A DNA stretch of 64,000 bases from Tumebacillus_A lipolyticus. GTDB taxonomy: Bacteria > Bacillota > Bacilli > Tumebacillales > Tumebacillaceae. Location of the stretch: assembly GCF_042682745.1 (NCBI RefSeq), contig NZ_JBHUIO010000005.1, positions 62,001 through 126,000 of the forward strand. The letters run 5' to 3'. Shown in pieces: positions 46,039-55,106 of this stretch. Position numbers and translations under genes: made by a program. How positions within the stretch are numbered: position 1 is the first letter of the stretch; every line of letters begins with the position of its first letter. Below the pieces are notes generated by a model. The model saw nothing but the letters and a program-made list of their open reading frames with translations. It was not told the origin of the DNA and ran no database searches.

Positions 46039-46344
46039 ATGACTTCAAACAGCTTGCGCTATGTACAAGAAGCGAAGGAGAATTTCGACCGCACTGTCGA
46101 CTGCAAACACACACCATTTGATGATCTGTACCCATTCATGTTCGAAGATCCGAATTTTTTCTGGTACAAGCGACATGCAGCATGGGCGCGACTGCTTGCG
46201 ACCGTAGATATTGCAGAACGTGAAGGCATCGAATGGCGGGAGCTGTTCAAACCCCTGCAACAAGCCATGATCGTCAATAAGGTCTTAAATCGCAAAGTTC
46301 TCGATTATTGGCTTGAACCGAGCCCTTCCGAAATTGTCGAATAG
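46039..46344 (+). CDS. Hypothetical protein, 101 residues
   Basis: A small, acidic, aromatic-rich protein (DDLYPFMFEDPNFFWYKRHAA). No family is recognised. The ATG at 46039 follows GGGAGGG at a usual distance, so it is very likely real. The AT-rich stretch upstream (45842-46030) shows a possible -10 TATGAT close to the gene and no other feature I can name. Confidence 0.6.
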   Translation: MTSNSLRYVQEAKENFDRTVDCKHTPFDDLYPFMFEDPNFFWYKRHAAWARLLATVDIAEREGIEWRELFKPLQQAMIVNKVLNRKVLDYWLEPSPSEIVE

Positions 46345-46395
46345 CAGATCTCCGCTTCCGATTCGCTGCTGCGTACAAGTTTAGCCCGCTTCCAC

Positions 46396-46419
46396 NNNNN
46401 NNNNNNNNNNNNNNNNNNN
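46396..46419. other. Assembly gap (24 N)
   Basis: Unresolved bases between the convergent 3' ends of the 101-residue gene and the C39-like peptidase gene, where a terminator hairpin is expected. Confidence 0.99.
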
Positions 46420-46422
46420 AAG

Positions 46423-47013
46423 CTATTCTTTTACAGTGACCGCCTGACGCCCGAGCAGTTCCCAGCGCTTGACGAACAGATCGCGCGGATACAGCTCTCT
46501 GTTCCCCGTGTCTGGATCGTTGAGGATCACATGCTCCTGATCATACCCGACCATCAGCATGCAATGTTGAGGCGAGATCCATTGCACCTCAGTCCCCGCT
46601 TCGTCATACCAGACGTCTGTGACCTGCCCCGCTTGCAGTCTGAGCGTCGCCCAGACGATGACCGGCCGTCCTCCCTCCAGCACTTCGAACAGCTCTTCGA
46701 TCGTCCCCGCGCTCAGGTCGACCGCTCGGCCGGGCAAGTAGTGGTCTAACAGCTTGGCGATTGGTGCGTGAAAGACGCCAAAGCTCTCTTTGGTAAACGG
46801 GTCACCGACAAAGCCTTTGTTCGGGTTGCCCCCGGCCATCTTCCCCTCCACCTGCCGAGGCAGCGGAACTTTCGGCAGCGCATGGGCCACCTCAGTGTTC
46901 TCGATCTCAAGCCCGGCGAAGCGAAGCAACATCGTCAGCGCCGTCGCCTCGCATCCGGTGGGAAGGATCGGATATTGATAGATCACCGGAATCCCCTCGA
47001 TCAATATCGCCAT
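46423..47013 (-). CDS. C39-like cysteine peptidase family protein
   Basis: A 196-residue papain-like protein. The catalytic Cys lies in ILPTGCEATALTML, the His in QHCMLMVGYDQ and the Asp or Asn in ILNDPDTG. This is the peptidase C39-like (C39_2) family in Bacillota, often of unknown substrate. No signal peptide is seen with the ATG at 47013 (GGAGGGG upstream). It lies 17 bases downstream of the next gene, probably in one transcript. Confidence 0.85.
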   Translation of the reverse strand: MAILIEGIPVIYQYPILPTGCEATALTMLLRFAGLEIENTEVAHALPKVPLPRQVEGKMAGGNPNKGFVGDPFTKESFGVFHAPIAKLLDHYLPGRAVDLSAGTIEELFEVLEGGRPVIVWATLRLQAGQVTDVWYDEAGTEVQWISPQHCMLMVGYDQEHVILNDPDTGNRELYPRDLFVKRWELLGRQAVTVKE

Positions 47014-47030
47014 CTCGCTCTCCCCTCCGC

Positions 47031-47501
47031 TTAACAGTATTGGCCCTGTTCGTCGATACCGATCGGAAAGTAGGGCAGCTTCGAGATGATCTTGTAGAGC
47101 TGATCGTATTCGTCGCTCAGCCAATCGACCGCAAAATCGAGCGGATTCACATAGGTCATGCCGTCGAAAAACGAATCCTCATCCTCGGCGGTCAACCTCG
47201 CTTCCTCCTGCACGCTGCTCGCCTCTTCGCTCCCTTCATCCAACTCCGCTTCAAGGTCCATCGCTTCGAACTGAGCGTTCAAGCGATCACAGGCGATCCA
47301 ATATTTTCGAAGCACAGCGATGACGCGGCCCGAATAGGCGATCGGCTGCCACGCTTCGGTCATCCACTTCTCAAGCTCCTCTTCGCTCGCATAGGAGGTG
47401 CGATTGCGCTCCCTGATTCGGTCGCGGCGCCCTACTTCATCTGCGACAGCCTGTCCGAGCTCTGCCGTATAGCTGGCAAACAGTTTACGATACGGGTTCA
47501 T
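47031..47501 (-). CDS. Hypothetical protein, about 156 residues
   Basis: A soluble, mostly helical and acidic protein (SEEASSVQEEARLTAEDED in the middle). I recognise no family. The ATG at 47501 has AGGAG 13 bases upstream, which is rather far; an in-frame ATG at 47543 gives 170 residues but lacks a clear ribosome site. It lies just upstream of the C39-like peptidase gene and could be a partner. Confidence 0.5.
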   Translation of the reverse strand: MNPYRKLFASYTAELGQAVADEVGRRDRIRERNRTSYASEEELEKWMTEAWQPIAYSGRVIAVLRKYWIACDRLNAQFEAMDLEAELDEGSEEASSVQEEARLTAEDEDSFFDGMTYVNPLDFAVDWLSDEYDQLYKIISKLPYFPIGIDEQGQYC

Positions 47502-47574
47502 CTTGTCGTTCTTGCTCCTTCCAGACAGCAATTCTACATCCATTCATCTTTGTCCAATTCTACGCTTTTTATGT

Positions 47575-47604
47575 AAAAAAGGAAACGCCCTGCCAGGCAG
47601 GACG
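47575..47604 (-). terminator. Intrinsic terminator of the prkA-yhbH-spoVR operon
   Basis: CGCCCTGCC (47586-47594) pairs with GGCAGGACG (47596-47604) with one mismatch, and a T-run follows on the minus strand, 18 bases past the spoVR stop. Confidence 0.75.
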
Positions 47605-47621
47605 CTCATCCGGTCTTCCGC

Positions 47622-48971
47622 TCATTGAAACCTGCGATGGTTCTTCTTGCCATCGTGTGTGAACACCACCCCGCGCCCGTCGAGGACAGTCTCCAAATGC
47701 ACGGTGCGCCCCCAGAGGTTGTGGAGATGCGGCAGCGTCTTTTCGAGATCTTTCACATCGAGCTCGGTGCCATCAAAGCTGTGCTTGAGGTAGAGCTCGC
47801 CGTTCTTCAGATGATCGCCATCCTGGACGGTGATCACCGGGAACCCGCCGTTGACGCGCGCGGCGCAGAGCATGTCGCGCACCTTCTCCCAATCCTTTTC
47901 GACGATCTTCCACTCGCTGCCGACCTTTTGGTACAGATAGAGGTCCATCTCTTCGCATAGCTCCTGCGTCAGATAGTTGCGCAGAAAGGACGAGTCCGAT
48001 TCCACCTCGCGGATCTCCCACATCGCTTCCCGACCGAATCGCTTCTCGATGTCCTCCCACATCTTCAGCCCCACATGGTACGGGTTGAGCGAAGTGCGCG
48101 AAGGCATGATCACGCCGGCATTCATCTGGGCAAACTCCAAGCTCTCCCCCTCATCGAGATCGAGCTCGCGCATGATCCGCAGATGCCAATAGGTCGCCCA
48201 CCCTTCGTTCATGATCTTCGTCTCCATCTGCGGCCAGAAGAAGAGCATCTCCTCGCGAACGACCGATAGAATATCCCGCTGCCAATCTTTGAGGTGTTTC
48301 GCATTCTCCATGATGTAGAGCACGATATCCTTTTCCTGATCGGCAGATCGATGCGGCGTGGAGCGCGCTTCCGCCGCGTCTTGTACCGTGCCGATCGCGA
48401 AAATGTCCGCATAGGGATTTTCCGATTCCCCATCAGGCGCAGGCGTCGTTTCTTCCTCTCTTCGCATGCGCCTGACGAGCGAAGGATCGATGTGCTCTTG
48501 AATCGTCAGCGCAGAGTCGATAAACGACTCGACCGCCAGCTTGCCGTGATCGATCTCATATTGGCGAATCCGCTCCGCCGAGGCGGCCATCGAGTCGACC
48601 ATAAAGCGCGACGTGTTTCGAAAGCGGGCGTTGTGTTTGAAAAAGTCGCAGTGGCCGAGCACATGTGCGACGATCAGCTTGTTCTGCAACAGCGTGTTGC
48701 AATCGAGCAAAAACGCGTAGCAAGGATCGGAGTTGATCACCAGCTCATAGATCTTCGACAGGCCGAAGTCGTATTGCATTTTCATTTTATGGAATATTTT
48801 TCCAAAACTCCAATGCGAAAAGCGAGTCGGCATTCCATACGCACCAAACGTGTAGATGATGTCGCTCGGACAGATCTCGTAGCGCATATCATAAAAATCA
48901 AGCCCAAAATCGCGAGCGATCATCGTGATCTCGTCGATCGCTTCCTCCAGCTTCTTAATATCTAGGCTCAC
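47622..48971 (-). CDS. spoVR: SpoVR family stage V sporulation protein
   Basis: A 449-residue protein of the SpoVR family, needed for cortex formation in B. subtilis and widely linked to PrkA and YhbH. It has the characteristic GLDFYDMRYEICPSDIIYTFG N-terminal region and NEGWATYWHLRIM. GTG start with AAGGGGGG upstream. It is the last gene of the operon, 15 bases after yhbH. Confidence 0.95.
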   Translation of the reverse strand: MSLDIKKLEEAIDEITMIARDFGLDFYDMRYEICPSDIIYTFGAYGMPTRFSHWSFGKIFHKMKMQYDFGLSKIYELVINSDPCYAFLLDCNTLLQNKLIVAHVLGHCDFFKHNARFRNTSRFMVDSMAASAERIRQYEIDHGKLAVESFIDSALTIQEHIDPSLVRRMRREEETTPAPDGESENPYADIFAIGTVQDAAEARSTPHRSADQEKDIVLYIMENAKHLKDWQRDILSVVREEMLFFWPQMETKIMNEGWATYWHLRIMRELDLDEGESLEFAQMNAGVIMPSRTSLNPYHVGLKMWEDIEKRFGREAMWEIREVESDSSFLRNYLTQELCEEMDLYLYQKVGSEWKIVEKDWEKVRDMLCAARVNGGFPVITVQDGDHLKNGELYLKHSFDGTELDVKDLEKTLPHLHNLWGRTVHLETVLDGRGVVFTHDGKKNHRRFQ

Positions 48972-48986
48972 GCGTAGCCCCCCTTT

Positions 48987-50153
48987 TTATGAGGCCTTTG
49001 TGCTGTCATCCGCTGTAAAAAACGTGGTCAGCGCCTTGTGAACATCGCTTTTTTCGCGGATCATCACATGCCTGAACTTCGGATCGGTCAGGTTTTTATA
49101 AGCGCTCATCAGGGTCGAGCTCCTCTGGTATTGGTTGACTTCTCCATAGCCGAAGATGTTGGAGATCTCCATCAACTGCTTGACCAGCCGCAAACATTTT
49201 TCATTGTCTGAAGTCAGATTGTCGCCATCAGAAAAATGGAAGGGGTAGATGTTATATTTGTCTGGCGAGTACTGCTGTTGGATCAGTTCCAGCGCGAGGT
49301 TGTAGGCAGACGAGCAGATCGTCCCCCCGCTTTCCCCCTTGGTAAAAAACTCGTGTTCGGTGACCACCTTCGCCTCTGTGTGGTGGGCGATATACTGAAT
49401 GTGCACATGTTCGTATTTGGTGCGCAAAAAGCGGGTCATCCAGAAGAAAAACGAGCGGGCGATATACTTCTCGAACTGTCCCATCGAGCCGGAAGTGTCC
49501 ATCATCGCCAGCACCACCGCCTGTGAATGGGGGACTTCGATCTCCTCCCACGTCTTGTAGCGCAAGTCGTCTGGCGTGATGTCGCTCAGGCCGCGCTTGC
49601 CCGAAAGCGAGTTGCGCCTGATCGCTTCGATCAGCGTGCGACGCTTGTCGATGTTGCCGCTTAGCCCCTTTTTGCGCACATCTGTAAAGCGAATATCTCT
49701 CGTCTTGATGTCATCGAGCGTCTTGCGCTGCAGGTTGGGCAATTCGAGGTCTTTGAACAGCATGTTCTCGATCTCATCGAGGGCAACTTCCGCTTCATAG
49801 TAGTCGATCCCTGGCTGATCTCCGGCTCGCTCTCCTTTGCCCGCCCCCTTTTGTCCCGTGCCGCTCGGGTCTTTGGCCAGCACGTCGCCGACCGATGAGG
49901 AACCGTCCCCCTGCCCCCCGTGCTGGTTCTTGTTGAAGTTGTAGCGAATGCGGTATTCGTCGAGCGAACGGATCGGCACCTTGATGATCTGCTTCCCGTT
50001 CTGCATGATGATGCTCTCGTCGGTGACAAGGTCGGCGAGGTTCTTCTTGATCGCCTCTCGCACCTTTTCTTGGTGGCGCAACTGGTCCTGATAGCCCTTG
50101 CGATGCAGGGACCAATCGTCTTTTGAGACGACGAAGTTCTGCTTTGGAACCAT
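48987..50153 (-). CDS. yhbH: Sporulation protein YhbH (VWA domain)
   Basis: A 388-residue protein of the YhbH/YeaH family. A basic N-terminal region and a Gly-rich linker are followed by a C-terminal von Willebrand A-type domain with the MIDAS motif MDTSGSMG (about residue 220). YeaH of E. coli is encoded with kinase YeaG, so YhbH likely acts with PrkA. GGAGGG precedes the ATG. It starts 76 bases downstream of the prkA 3' part. Confidence 0.95.
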   Translation of the reverse strand: MVPKQNFVVSKDDWSLHRKGYQDQLRHQEKVREAIKKNLADLVTDESIIMQNGKQIIKVPIRSLDEYRIRYNFNKNQHGGQGDGSSSVGDVLAKDPSGTGQKGAGKGERAGDQPGIDYYEAEVALDEIENMLFKDLELPNLQRKTLDDIKTRDIRFTDVRKKGLSGNIDKRRTLIEAIRRNSLSGKRGLSDITPDDLRYKTWEEIEVPHSQAVVLAMMDTSGSMGQFEKYIARSFFFWMTRFLRTKYEHVHIQYIAHHTEAKVVTEHEFFTKGESGGTICSSAYNLALELIQQQYSPDKYNIYPFHFSDGDNLTSDNEKCLRLVKQLMEISNIFGYGEVNQYQRSSTLMSAYKNLTDPKFRHVMIREKSDVHKALTTFFTADDSTKAS

Positions 50154-50228
50154 TCGCGCTCCCTCCTTTTCCTGTGGAGATTTGAAAAGGAGACAGGTGC
50201 CTTCGCCCTCCTGTCCCCTGAGCTCGAT

Positions 50229-51287
50229 CTATCGGTTGAGCAAACTGCCCGTGTAGCGGAGCAGCTCGTTGGCGCAGACTGGGCAGTAGCCATGCTCGTC
50301 GATCAACTGTTTGGTCACCTCGTTGATCTTTTTCAGCTGCTGCACATCGGGTGTTTTGGTCGAGGTCGTGATTTTCACAACGTCTTTCAGGTCGGAGAAC
50401 AGCTTCTTCTCAATCGCTTCCCGCAGTCGATCATGAGAGTTGTAGGCGAATTTTTTCCCGCGGCGGGCGTAGCTGGAGATGCGGATCAGGATCTCTTCGC
50501 GAAACGCCTTTTTCGCGTTTTCGGAGATGCCGATCTGCTCCTCGATCGACCGCATCAAGCGCTCATCCGGATCGACCTCTTCGCCGGTGATCGGGTCTTT
50601 AAGGCGCTGCCAATTACAGTAAGCTTCCACATTGTCGAGATAGTTTTCCAACAGCGTCTTGGCCGACTCCTCGTAGGAATAGACGAACGCTTTCTGCACC
50701 TCTTTTTTGGCGATCTCATCGTACTCTTTGCGGGCGATGGCGATAAAGTTCATCAGGCGCTCTTTGTCCTCTTTGGAGATCGAAGCGTGTTGATCGAGAC
50801 CTTCTTTGATGCCGCGCAGCACGTCGAGCGCATTGATGCAGTTCGTATCGCGGCGGATCAGCGCGGAGGAGATGCGGTTGATCACATAGCGCGGATCGAT
50901 GCCAGACATCCCTTCATCGGGCGATTCGTTCCGCAGTTCCTGCACATCTTTTTCCTTGTAGCCCTCGACGGCCGCGCCATCATACAGCTTGAGCTTTTTC
51001 AGCAGGTCCATACCCTGCTTTTTCGAATCTTTCAGCCGCGTGAGGATCGAGAAGATCGCCGCCGTCTTCAGCGCATGGGGGGCGATGTGCACATGGCGCA
51101 TGTCAGACTGCTGGACCAGTTTGTCATAGATTTTGACTTCATCGCTGACTCGCAGATTGTACGGGATCGGCATCACGATCATCCGCGATTGCAGCGCTTC
51201 ATTTTTTTTGTTGGCAATAAATGATTTGTACTCGGTCTCATTCGTATGTGCGACGATCATTTCATCGCTGGAGATATGCTGATACAA
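50229..51287 (-). CDS. prkA: prkA, 3' part (C-terminal 343 residues of PrkA)
   Basis: This fragment encodes the C-terminal part of the serine protein kinase PrkA, starting MIVAHTNETEYKSF after the junction and ending ANELLRYTGSLLNR as in B. subtilis PrkA. A CPVC pair near the end is one of two CxxC motifs in the split protein; the other (CPSC) is in the 5' part. The reading frame stays open into the element. It contains GGAGG at 51296-51300 and a TTG 8 bases later (51287), so a separate C-terminal polypeptide could be made. An in-frame TTG at 51302 and an ATG at 51260 are alternative starts. Intact PrkA would form only after excision. Confidence 0.93.
   Translation of the reverse strand: MYQHISSDEMIVAHTNETEYKSFIANKKNEALQSRMIVMPIPYNLRVSDEVKIYDKLVQQSDMRHVHIAPHALKTAAIFSILTRLKDSKKQGMDLLKKLKLYDGAAVEGYKEKDVQELRNESPDEGMSGIDPRYVINRISSALIRRDTNCINALDVLRGIKEGLDQHASISKEDKERLMNFIAIARKEYDEIAKKEVQKAFVYSYEESAKTLLENYLDNVEAYCNWQRLKDPITGEEVDPDERLMRSIEEQIGISENAKKAFREEILIRISSYARRGKKFAYNSHDRLREAIEKKLFSDLKDVVKITTSTKTPDVQQLKKINEVTKQLIDEHGYCPVCANELLRYTGSLLNR
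51261..51276. other. Element core site on the prkA 3' side
   Basis: TTCATCGCTGGAGATA on the plus strand. It matches the site at 55523-55538 at 13 of 16 positions; only the three central bases differ. GATGAA (minus strand) encodes Asp-Glu in phase in both copies. Confidence 0.85.
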
Positions 51288-51314
51288 AATAGGTTCCTCC
51301 AAGACCGTTTGGCA

Positions 51315-52889
51315 TCAAACCAAAAGGCCTGCTTTGAACCTGATATAAAGATCGAACGTGGTCGGCTTCCTGCCGCGCCCCTTTTCTCGGACAGCCAGTT
51401 CGACCTGATCGAACACAGCTTGGAACAGCCTGTTTTTGCACGTTTTGCTTCCCAGCTTCTGATACACACCGTGGACGTTTAAGAGGTTGGTCAGCAGGTC
51501 GGACAGATCGACTGTAGCGCTCGGCCGCTCCGGCGCGTGATGAAGCGCAACATAGTGCCGATGCTCGTTGATCTCATCGATCTCAGCCTGATATTTGGCT
51601 CGCCGCTCGGCAAACTCTTCCTTCGTGAACGTTCCATCGAGGACGAGCTCATACGCCTTTTCCAGTTTGCGCTGAATCGAGTCCTCCTGCTGCGCCAGCT
51701 GCTCCGTCAAGCGCGTCGCTTGCACCGACTCCTCCGCTGGCTGGGCTTGCAAGATCGCCTGCACGCCCGCTTCCAAAAGGGTCGGATCGAGCTTGATCTG
51801 TCCGATCAGCTCAAGCAGCCGTTCCTCCACCTCTCGATATTTCACATAGACGCCGCAAGTGCAACGCAAGAACTCCTTTTCATACGTGGAGATGGAGCCG
51901 TCCCGCTTCGTATACTGCTGTACCGAATATTGACGGACCATCTTGCGAGCACAAGAGCGGCAAACGACCAGCGAAGCGAGCTCACAGGGGGAGTAATCGG
52001 TGTTGATCGGCAGCTTCCCAGCAGTGTCGCGCAATCGCCGCTGCGCCTGCTCCCAGGTCTGCTCGTCGATGATCGGCTCATGGGCAGCTTCAACGATGAT
52101 CCATTCTTCCTGCGGACGCGCCTTCACTCGGCTCCCCTGCCGCTCTGTCGTGCGAAAATTGACCTGGCCGATGTAGACAGGCTTTTTTAACATGCGGTGA
52201 ACGACTTCCGGCTGCCACCTCGCCTTCCCGGTCGCCGTGCGAATGCCAATCTTGCGCAAATGAGTGGCGATCGCCTGATACCCCATCTTTTCGTGTGCAT
52301 ACAGGTGGAAGATCAGTCGCACCACCTCTGCCTGATCCGCTTCGATCATCAGGCGTTGGGTGTGCTCGTCAAATCGATAGCCGAACGGAACGGAACCGGC
52401 CATCCACTTCCCCTGCAGCGAATAGTTATAGCGGGCTCCCATCAGACGCTCGCGGGTCGTTTCGAACTCCTCCCGGGAGAGAAACAGCTCGAAGCGAATT
52501 TGCCGCAGGTCGGAGTGGTTCTTCGGATCATAGATCTTATAAGGCGTGATGATGTAGATGCGGTTGTTGGTGAGGATGTCATAGATGCGCCCCATATCGG
52601 TGTAGCTGCCACGACCCAGCCGGCTGATCTCCTTGACTGCGATCGCGTTCCACTTGCCAGCTTGCAGCTCCTCCAGGACTTCGCTGAAGATCGGCCGCGT
52701 CTCGATCTTGTCTCCAGATCCGATCTCAAATCGCTGTTCATAAGGGATGCCACAGGAGGAGAGCACGCGGTTCATCAGCATCTTTTGCTCAGCGAGCGTA
52801 TCTTCTCCCGTCCTGCGCTCACGCTCCTCATCTTGGCGGGAGCGGCGGAGATAGTTGATGATCGACTTGATGTCAGGCGGTAAATTCAT
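51315..52889 (-). CDS. Large serine recombinase
   Basis: A 524-residue site-specific recombinase. The resolvase domain (about 8-150) has the catalytic Ser17 in NYLRRSRQDEE and the Arg-rich active-site loop EISRLGRG. The recombinase domain (about 165-285) includes PFGYRFDEHTQRLMIEADQA. A zinc-ribbon-like region has cysteines 310, 313, 343 and 345, and a coiled coil (about 385-445) precedes a basic C-terminus. The enzyme type is that of SpoIVCA, which excises skin from sigK. The ATG at 52889 has only a weak ribosome site, so expression may be limited. Its stop lies 38 bp inside the element end. Confidence 0.93.
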   Translation of the reverse strand: MNLPPDIKSIINYLRRSRQDEERERRTGEDTLAEQKMLMNRVLSSCGIPYEQRFEIGSGDKIETRPIFSEVLEELQAGKWNAIAVKEISRLGRGSYTDMGRIYDILTNNRIYIITPYKIYDPKNHSDLRQIRFELFLSREEFETTRERLMGARYNYSLQGKWMAGSVPFGYRFDEHTQRLMIEADQAEVVRLIFHLYAHEKMGYQAIATHLRKIGIRTATGKARWQPEVVHRMLKKPVYIGQVNFRTTERQGSRVKARPQEEWIIVEAAHEPIIDEQTWEQAQRRLRDTAGKLPINTDYSPCELASLVVCRSCARKMVRQYSVQQYTKRDGSISTYEKEFLRCTCGVYVKYREVEERLLELIGQIKLDPTLLEAGVQAILQAQPAEESVQATRLTEQLAQQEDSIQRKLEKAYELVLDGTFTKEEFAERRAKYQAEIDEINEHRHYVALHHAPERPSATVDLSDLLTNLLNVHGVYQKLGSKTCKNRLFQAVFDQVELAVREKGRGRKPTTFDLYIRFKAGLLV

Positions 52890-52893
52890 CTTG

Positions 52894-52934
52894 GATCACC
52901 CGTTATTTTAGTAGTACTACCATATGATCACCCG
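52894..52934 (-). promoter_or_regulatory. Repeats upstream of the recombinase gene
   Basis: GATCACCCG occurs twice in direct orientation (52894-52902 and 52926-52934, 32 bp apart), and a perfect palindrome GTAGTACTAC (52911-52920) lies between them, within 50 bases of the start codon. A possible -10 TAAAAT overlaps. No clear SigE or SigA promoter can be assigned. The repeats look like operator sites for a regulator. Confidence 0.4.
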
Positions 52935-53103
52935 ACCCAAAAATGCTTTGCTGGCTCGTAGATCTCCACGCGGGGAAGATGCAGCGCACCATTTTCCAAC
53001 GTCAAAAAGCCTAGAGCAGACCGGCTCTGGACTTCTCTCGCCTGCTGGAAACAAGCCAATTCGCGATCGCTCCATCGCTCTCCAGCTTGCTGAACGCGAT
53101 GGC

Positions 53104-53137
53104 AAAAAAAGAAGACAGCACCCTCACGGATGCTGTC
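53104..53137 (-). terminator. Intrinsic terminator after htpG
   Basis: GACAGCA (53114-53120) pairs with TGCTGTC (53131-53137), followed by a T-run on the minus strand, 10 bases past the htpG stop. It separates htpG transcription from the recombinase gene. The remaining 200 bases before the recombinase show no gene I can support. Confidence 0.88.
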
Positions 53138-53147
53138 ACAACTTCGA

Positions 53148-55022
53148 TTAAACCATAATTTTACAGATGTCGTTTGTAAACTCGACCGGATCTTCAACGG
53201 TCAACCCTTCGATCAGCAGCGCTTGGTTGTAGAGCAGCGCTGTATAGAGATCGAGTTTCTCCTGATCCTTCTCAAACGCTGCTTTCAGCGATTGGAACAC
53301 TTCGTGCTGCGGGTTGATCTCCAACACTTTGTTCGCTTTCACCGGGGCACTGTTCGGCATGGCGCTCAAGATTTTTTCCATCTCGATCGTCACATCGCCA
53401 TCTGTGGACAGACACACAGGATGCTTTTTCAGCCGCTTGGAAGCGCGCACGTCTGACACTTTCCCTGCCAGCTTGTCCTTCATGTAAGCGAGCAGCTCTT
53501 TGTTCTCCTCTGCGTCTTGCTCCGTCTGATCCGCTTCCGTTTCGATGCCGAGATCTCCGCTCGATACGTTCTTGAACTGCTTTTCCTGATAGTTCATCAA
53601 CGACTTGATCGCAAACTCGTCGATGTCGTCCGTAAAGTAGAGCAGCTCATACCCTTTGTCGGTGACAATCTCCGTCTGCGGGAGCTTCTCGATTCGTTCG
53701 ATCGATTCACCTGTCGCGTAGTAGATATACTTTTGCTCCTCCGGCATTCTGGACACGTATTCCTCAAGCGTGACGAGCTGCTTCTCCTTGGAGGAGTGGA
53801 ACATCAGCAGATCTTGCAGAGATTCTTTTCTCCCGCCGAAATCGCTATAGACGCCAAATTTCAGCTGTTTGCCAAACGACTCAAAAAACTGCTCGTACTT
53901 CTCGCGATCATCTTTGAGCAAACTTTGCAGATGGCTCTTGATCTTGCCGGCGATGTTTTTCGCGATCAGCTTCAGCTGCCGGTCATGCTGCAACATCTCG
54001 CGGGAGATGTTGAGCGACAGGCTGTCCGAGTCGACCATCCCTTTGACAAAGCTGAAATGATCGGGCAACAGGTCGGCGCATCTGTTCATGATCAGAACAC
54101 CGTTCGAGTACAGCTCCAGCCCTTTTTCATATTCCTTCGAATAGTAGTTGAACGGAATCTTCTCTGGGATGAACAGGACAGCCTGATAGGTCACAGCCCC
54201 TTCAACGCTCAGGTGGATGTGCTTGATCGGCTTGTCGAAGCCATAGTGCTTCTCCGCGTAGAAGTTTTCGTAATCCTCAGCGGTCAGCTCATTTTTATTT
54301 TTGCGCCAGATCGGAACCATGCTGTTGACCGTCTGCTCTTCCTGATAATCTTCAAACTCCGTATCGCTGTCTTCCTTCGGACGTTTGCCCGCCATGTCCA
54401 TCTTGATCGGGTAGCGGATGAAGTCGGAGTATTTTTTGATCAGCGACTTCAAGCGATACTGCTCTAAAAACTCATCATAGCTCTCTTCTTCGGTGTTTTC
54501 CTTGATCTTCAAAATGATCTCGGTGCCGATATCCGCTTTTTCACAGGGCTCGATCGAGTAGCCTTCCGTCCCTGTCGATTCCCATCTGTAGGCGGTGTCG
54601 CTGCCCAATGCTCGGCTGATCACGGTGACCACATCGGCCACCATAAAGGCAGAGTAGAACCCGACCCCAAACTGGCCGATCAGATCGTGCCCGTCTTTCG
54701 ATTCGTGCTCCTTTTTAAACGCTAAAGAGCCGCTCTTGGCGATCACGCCGAGGTTGTTTTCCAGCTCTTCCTCCGTCATGCCGATCCCCGTATCGCGGAT
54801 GGTCAGCGTGCGATTGTCCTTGTCGGCGATCACTTTGATGAAATAGCTATCATTATCAAAGACCAGTTGCGAGTCGGTGAGCGCTTTGTAGTAAATCTTA
54901 TCGATCGCATCGCTCGCGTTGGAAATCAGCTCCCGCAGAAAGATCTCTTTCTGCGTGTAGATCGAGTTGATCATCATCTCCAGCAGTCGTTTCGATTCGG
55001 CTTGAAATTGCTTCTTTTCCAT
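53148..55022 (-). CDS. htpG: Molecular chaperone HtpG (Hsp90)
   Basis: A complete 624-residue Hsp90 chaperone, ATP-driven and acting on folding clients in the cytosol. The GHKL ATPase motifs are LRELISNASDAIDK, IRDTGIGM and GQFGVGFYSAFMV; the middle domain has SLNISREMLQHDR. Length is normal. GGGGAG precedes the ATG. It is the cargo of the prkA-intervening element and has its own SigA promoter, CIRCE operator and terminator, so it should be made in vegetative and heat-stressed cells. Whether a second htpG exists elsewhere is unknown. Confidence 0.96.
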   Translation of the reverse strand: MEKKQFQAESKRLLEMMINSIYTQKEIFLRELISNASDAIDKIYYKALTDSQLVFDNDSYFIKVIADKDNRTLTIRDTGIGMTEEELENNLGVIAKSGSLAFKKEHESKDGHDLIGQFGVGFYSAFMVADVVTVISRALGSDTAYRWESTGTEGYSIEPCEKADIGTEIILKIKENTEEESYDEFLEQYRLKSLIKKYSDFIRYPIKMDMAGKRPKEDSDTEFEDYQEEQTVNSMVPIWRKNKNELTAEDYENFYAEKHYGFDKPIKHIHLSVEGAVTYQAVLFIPEKIPFNYYSKEYEKGLELYSNGVLIMNRCADLLPDHFSFVKGMVDSDSLSLNISREMLQHDRQLKLIAKNIAGKIKSHLQSLLKDDREKYEQFFESFGKQLKFGVYSDFGGRKESLQDLLMFHSSKEKQLVTLEEYVSRMPEEQKYIYYATGESIERIEKLPQTEIVTDKGYELLYFTDDIDEFAIKSLMNYQEKQFKNVSSGDLGIETEADQTEQDAEENKELLAYMKDKLAGKVSDVRASKRLKKHPVCLSTDGDVTIEMEKILSAMPNSAPVKANKVLEINPQHEVFQSLKAAFEKDQEKLDLYTALLYNQALLIEGLTVEDPVEFTNDICKIMV

Positions 55023-55072
55023 ACCTCATTCTCCCCTTTGAATAATAAACGATCTCCAGCAAGCAAGGTCTG

Positions 55073-55099
55073 TTAGCACTCAATCTCAATGAGTGCCAG
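55073..55099 (-). promoter_or_regulatory. CIRCE operator of htpG
   Basis: TTAGCACTC, nine bases, then GAGTGCCAG, against the consensus TTAGCACTC-N9-GAGTGCTAA: 16 of 18 positions match. It lies just downstream of the htpG -10, the usual position for HrcA repression. Confidence 0.92.
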
Positions 55100-55106
55100 T
55101 AATATT

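Noticed and set aside
52917..53105. 62-codon minus-strand ORF between htpG and the recombinase
   Set aside because: No ribosome site and no recognisable sequence; treated as intergenic.
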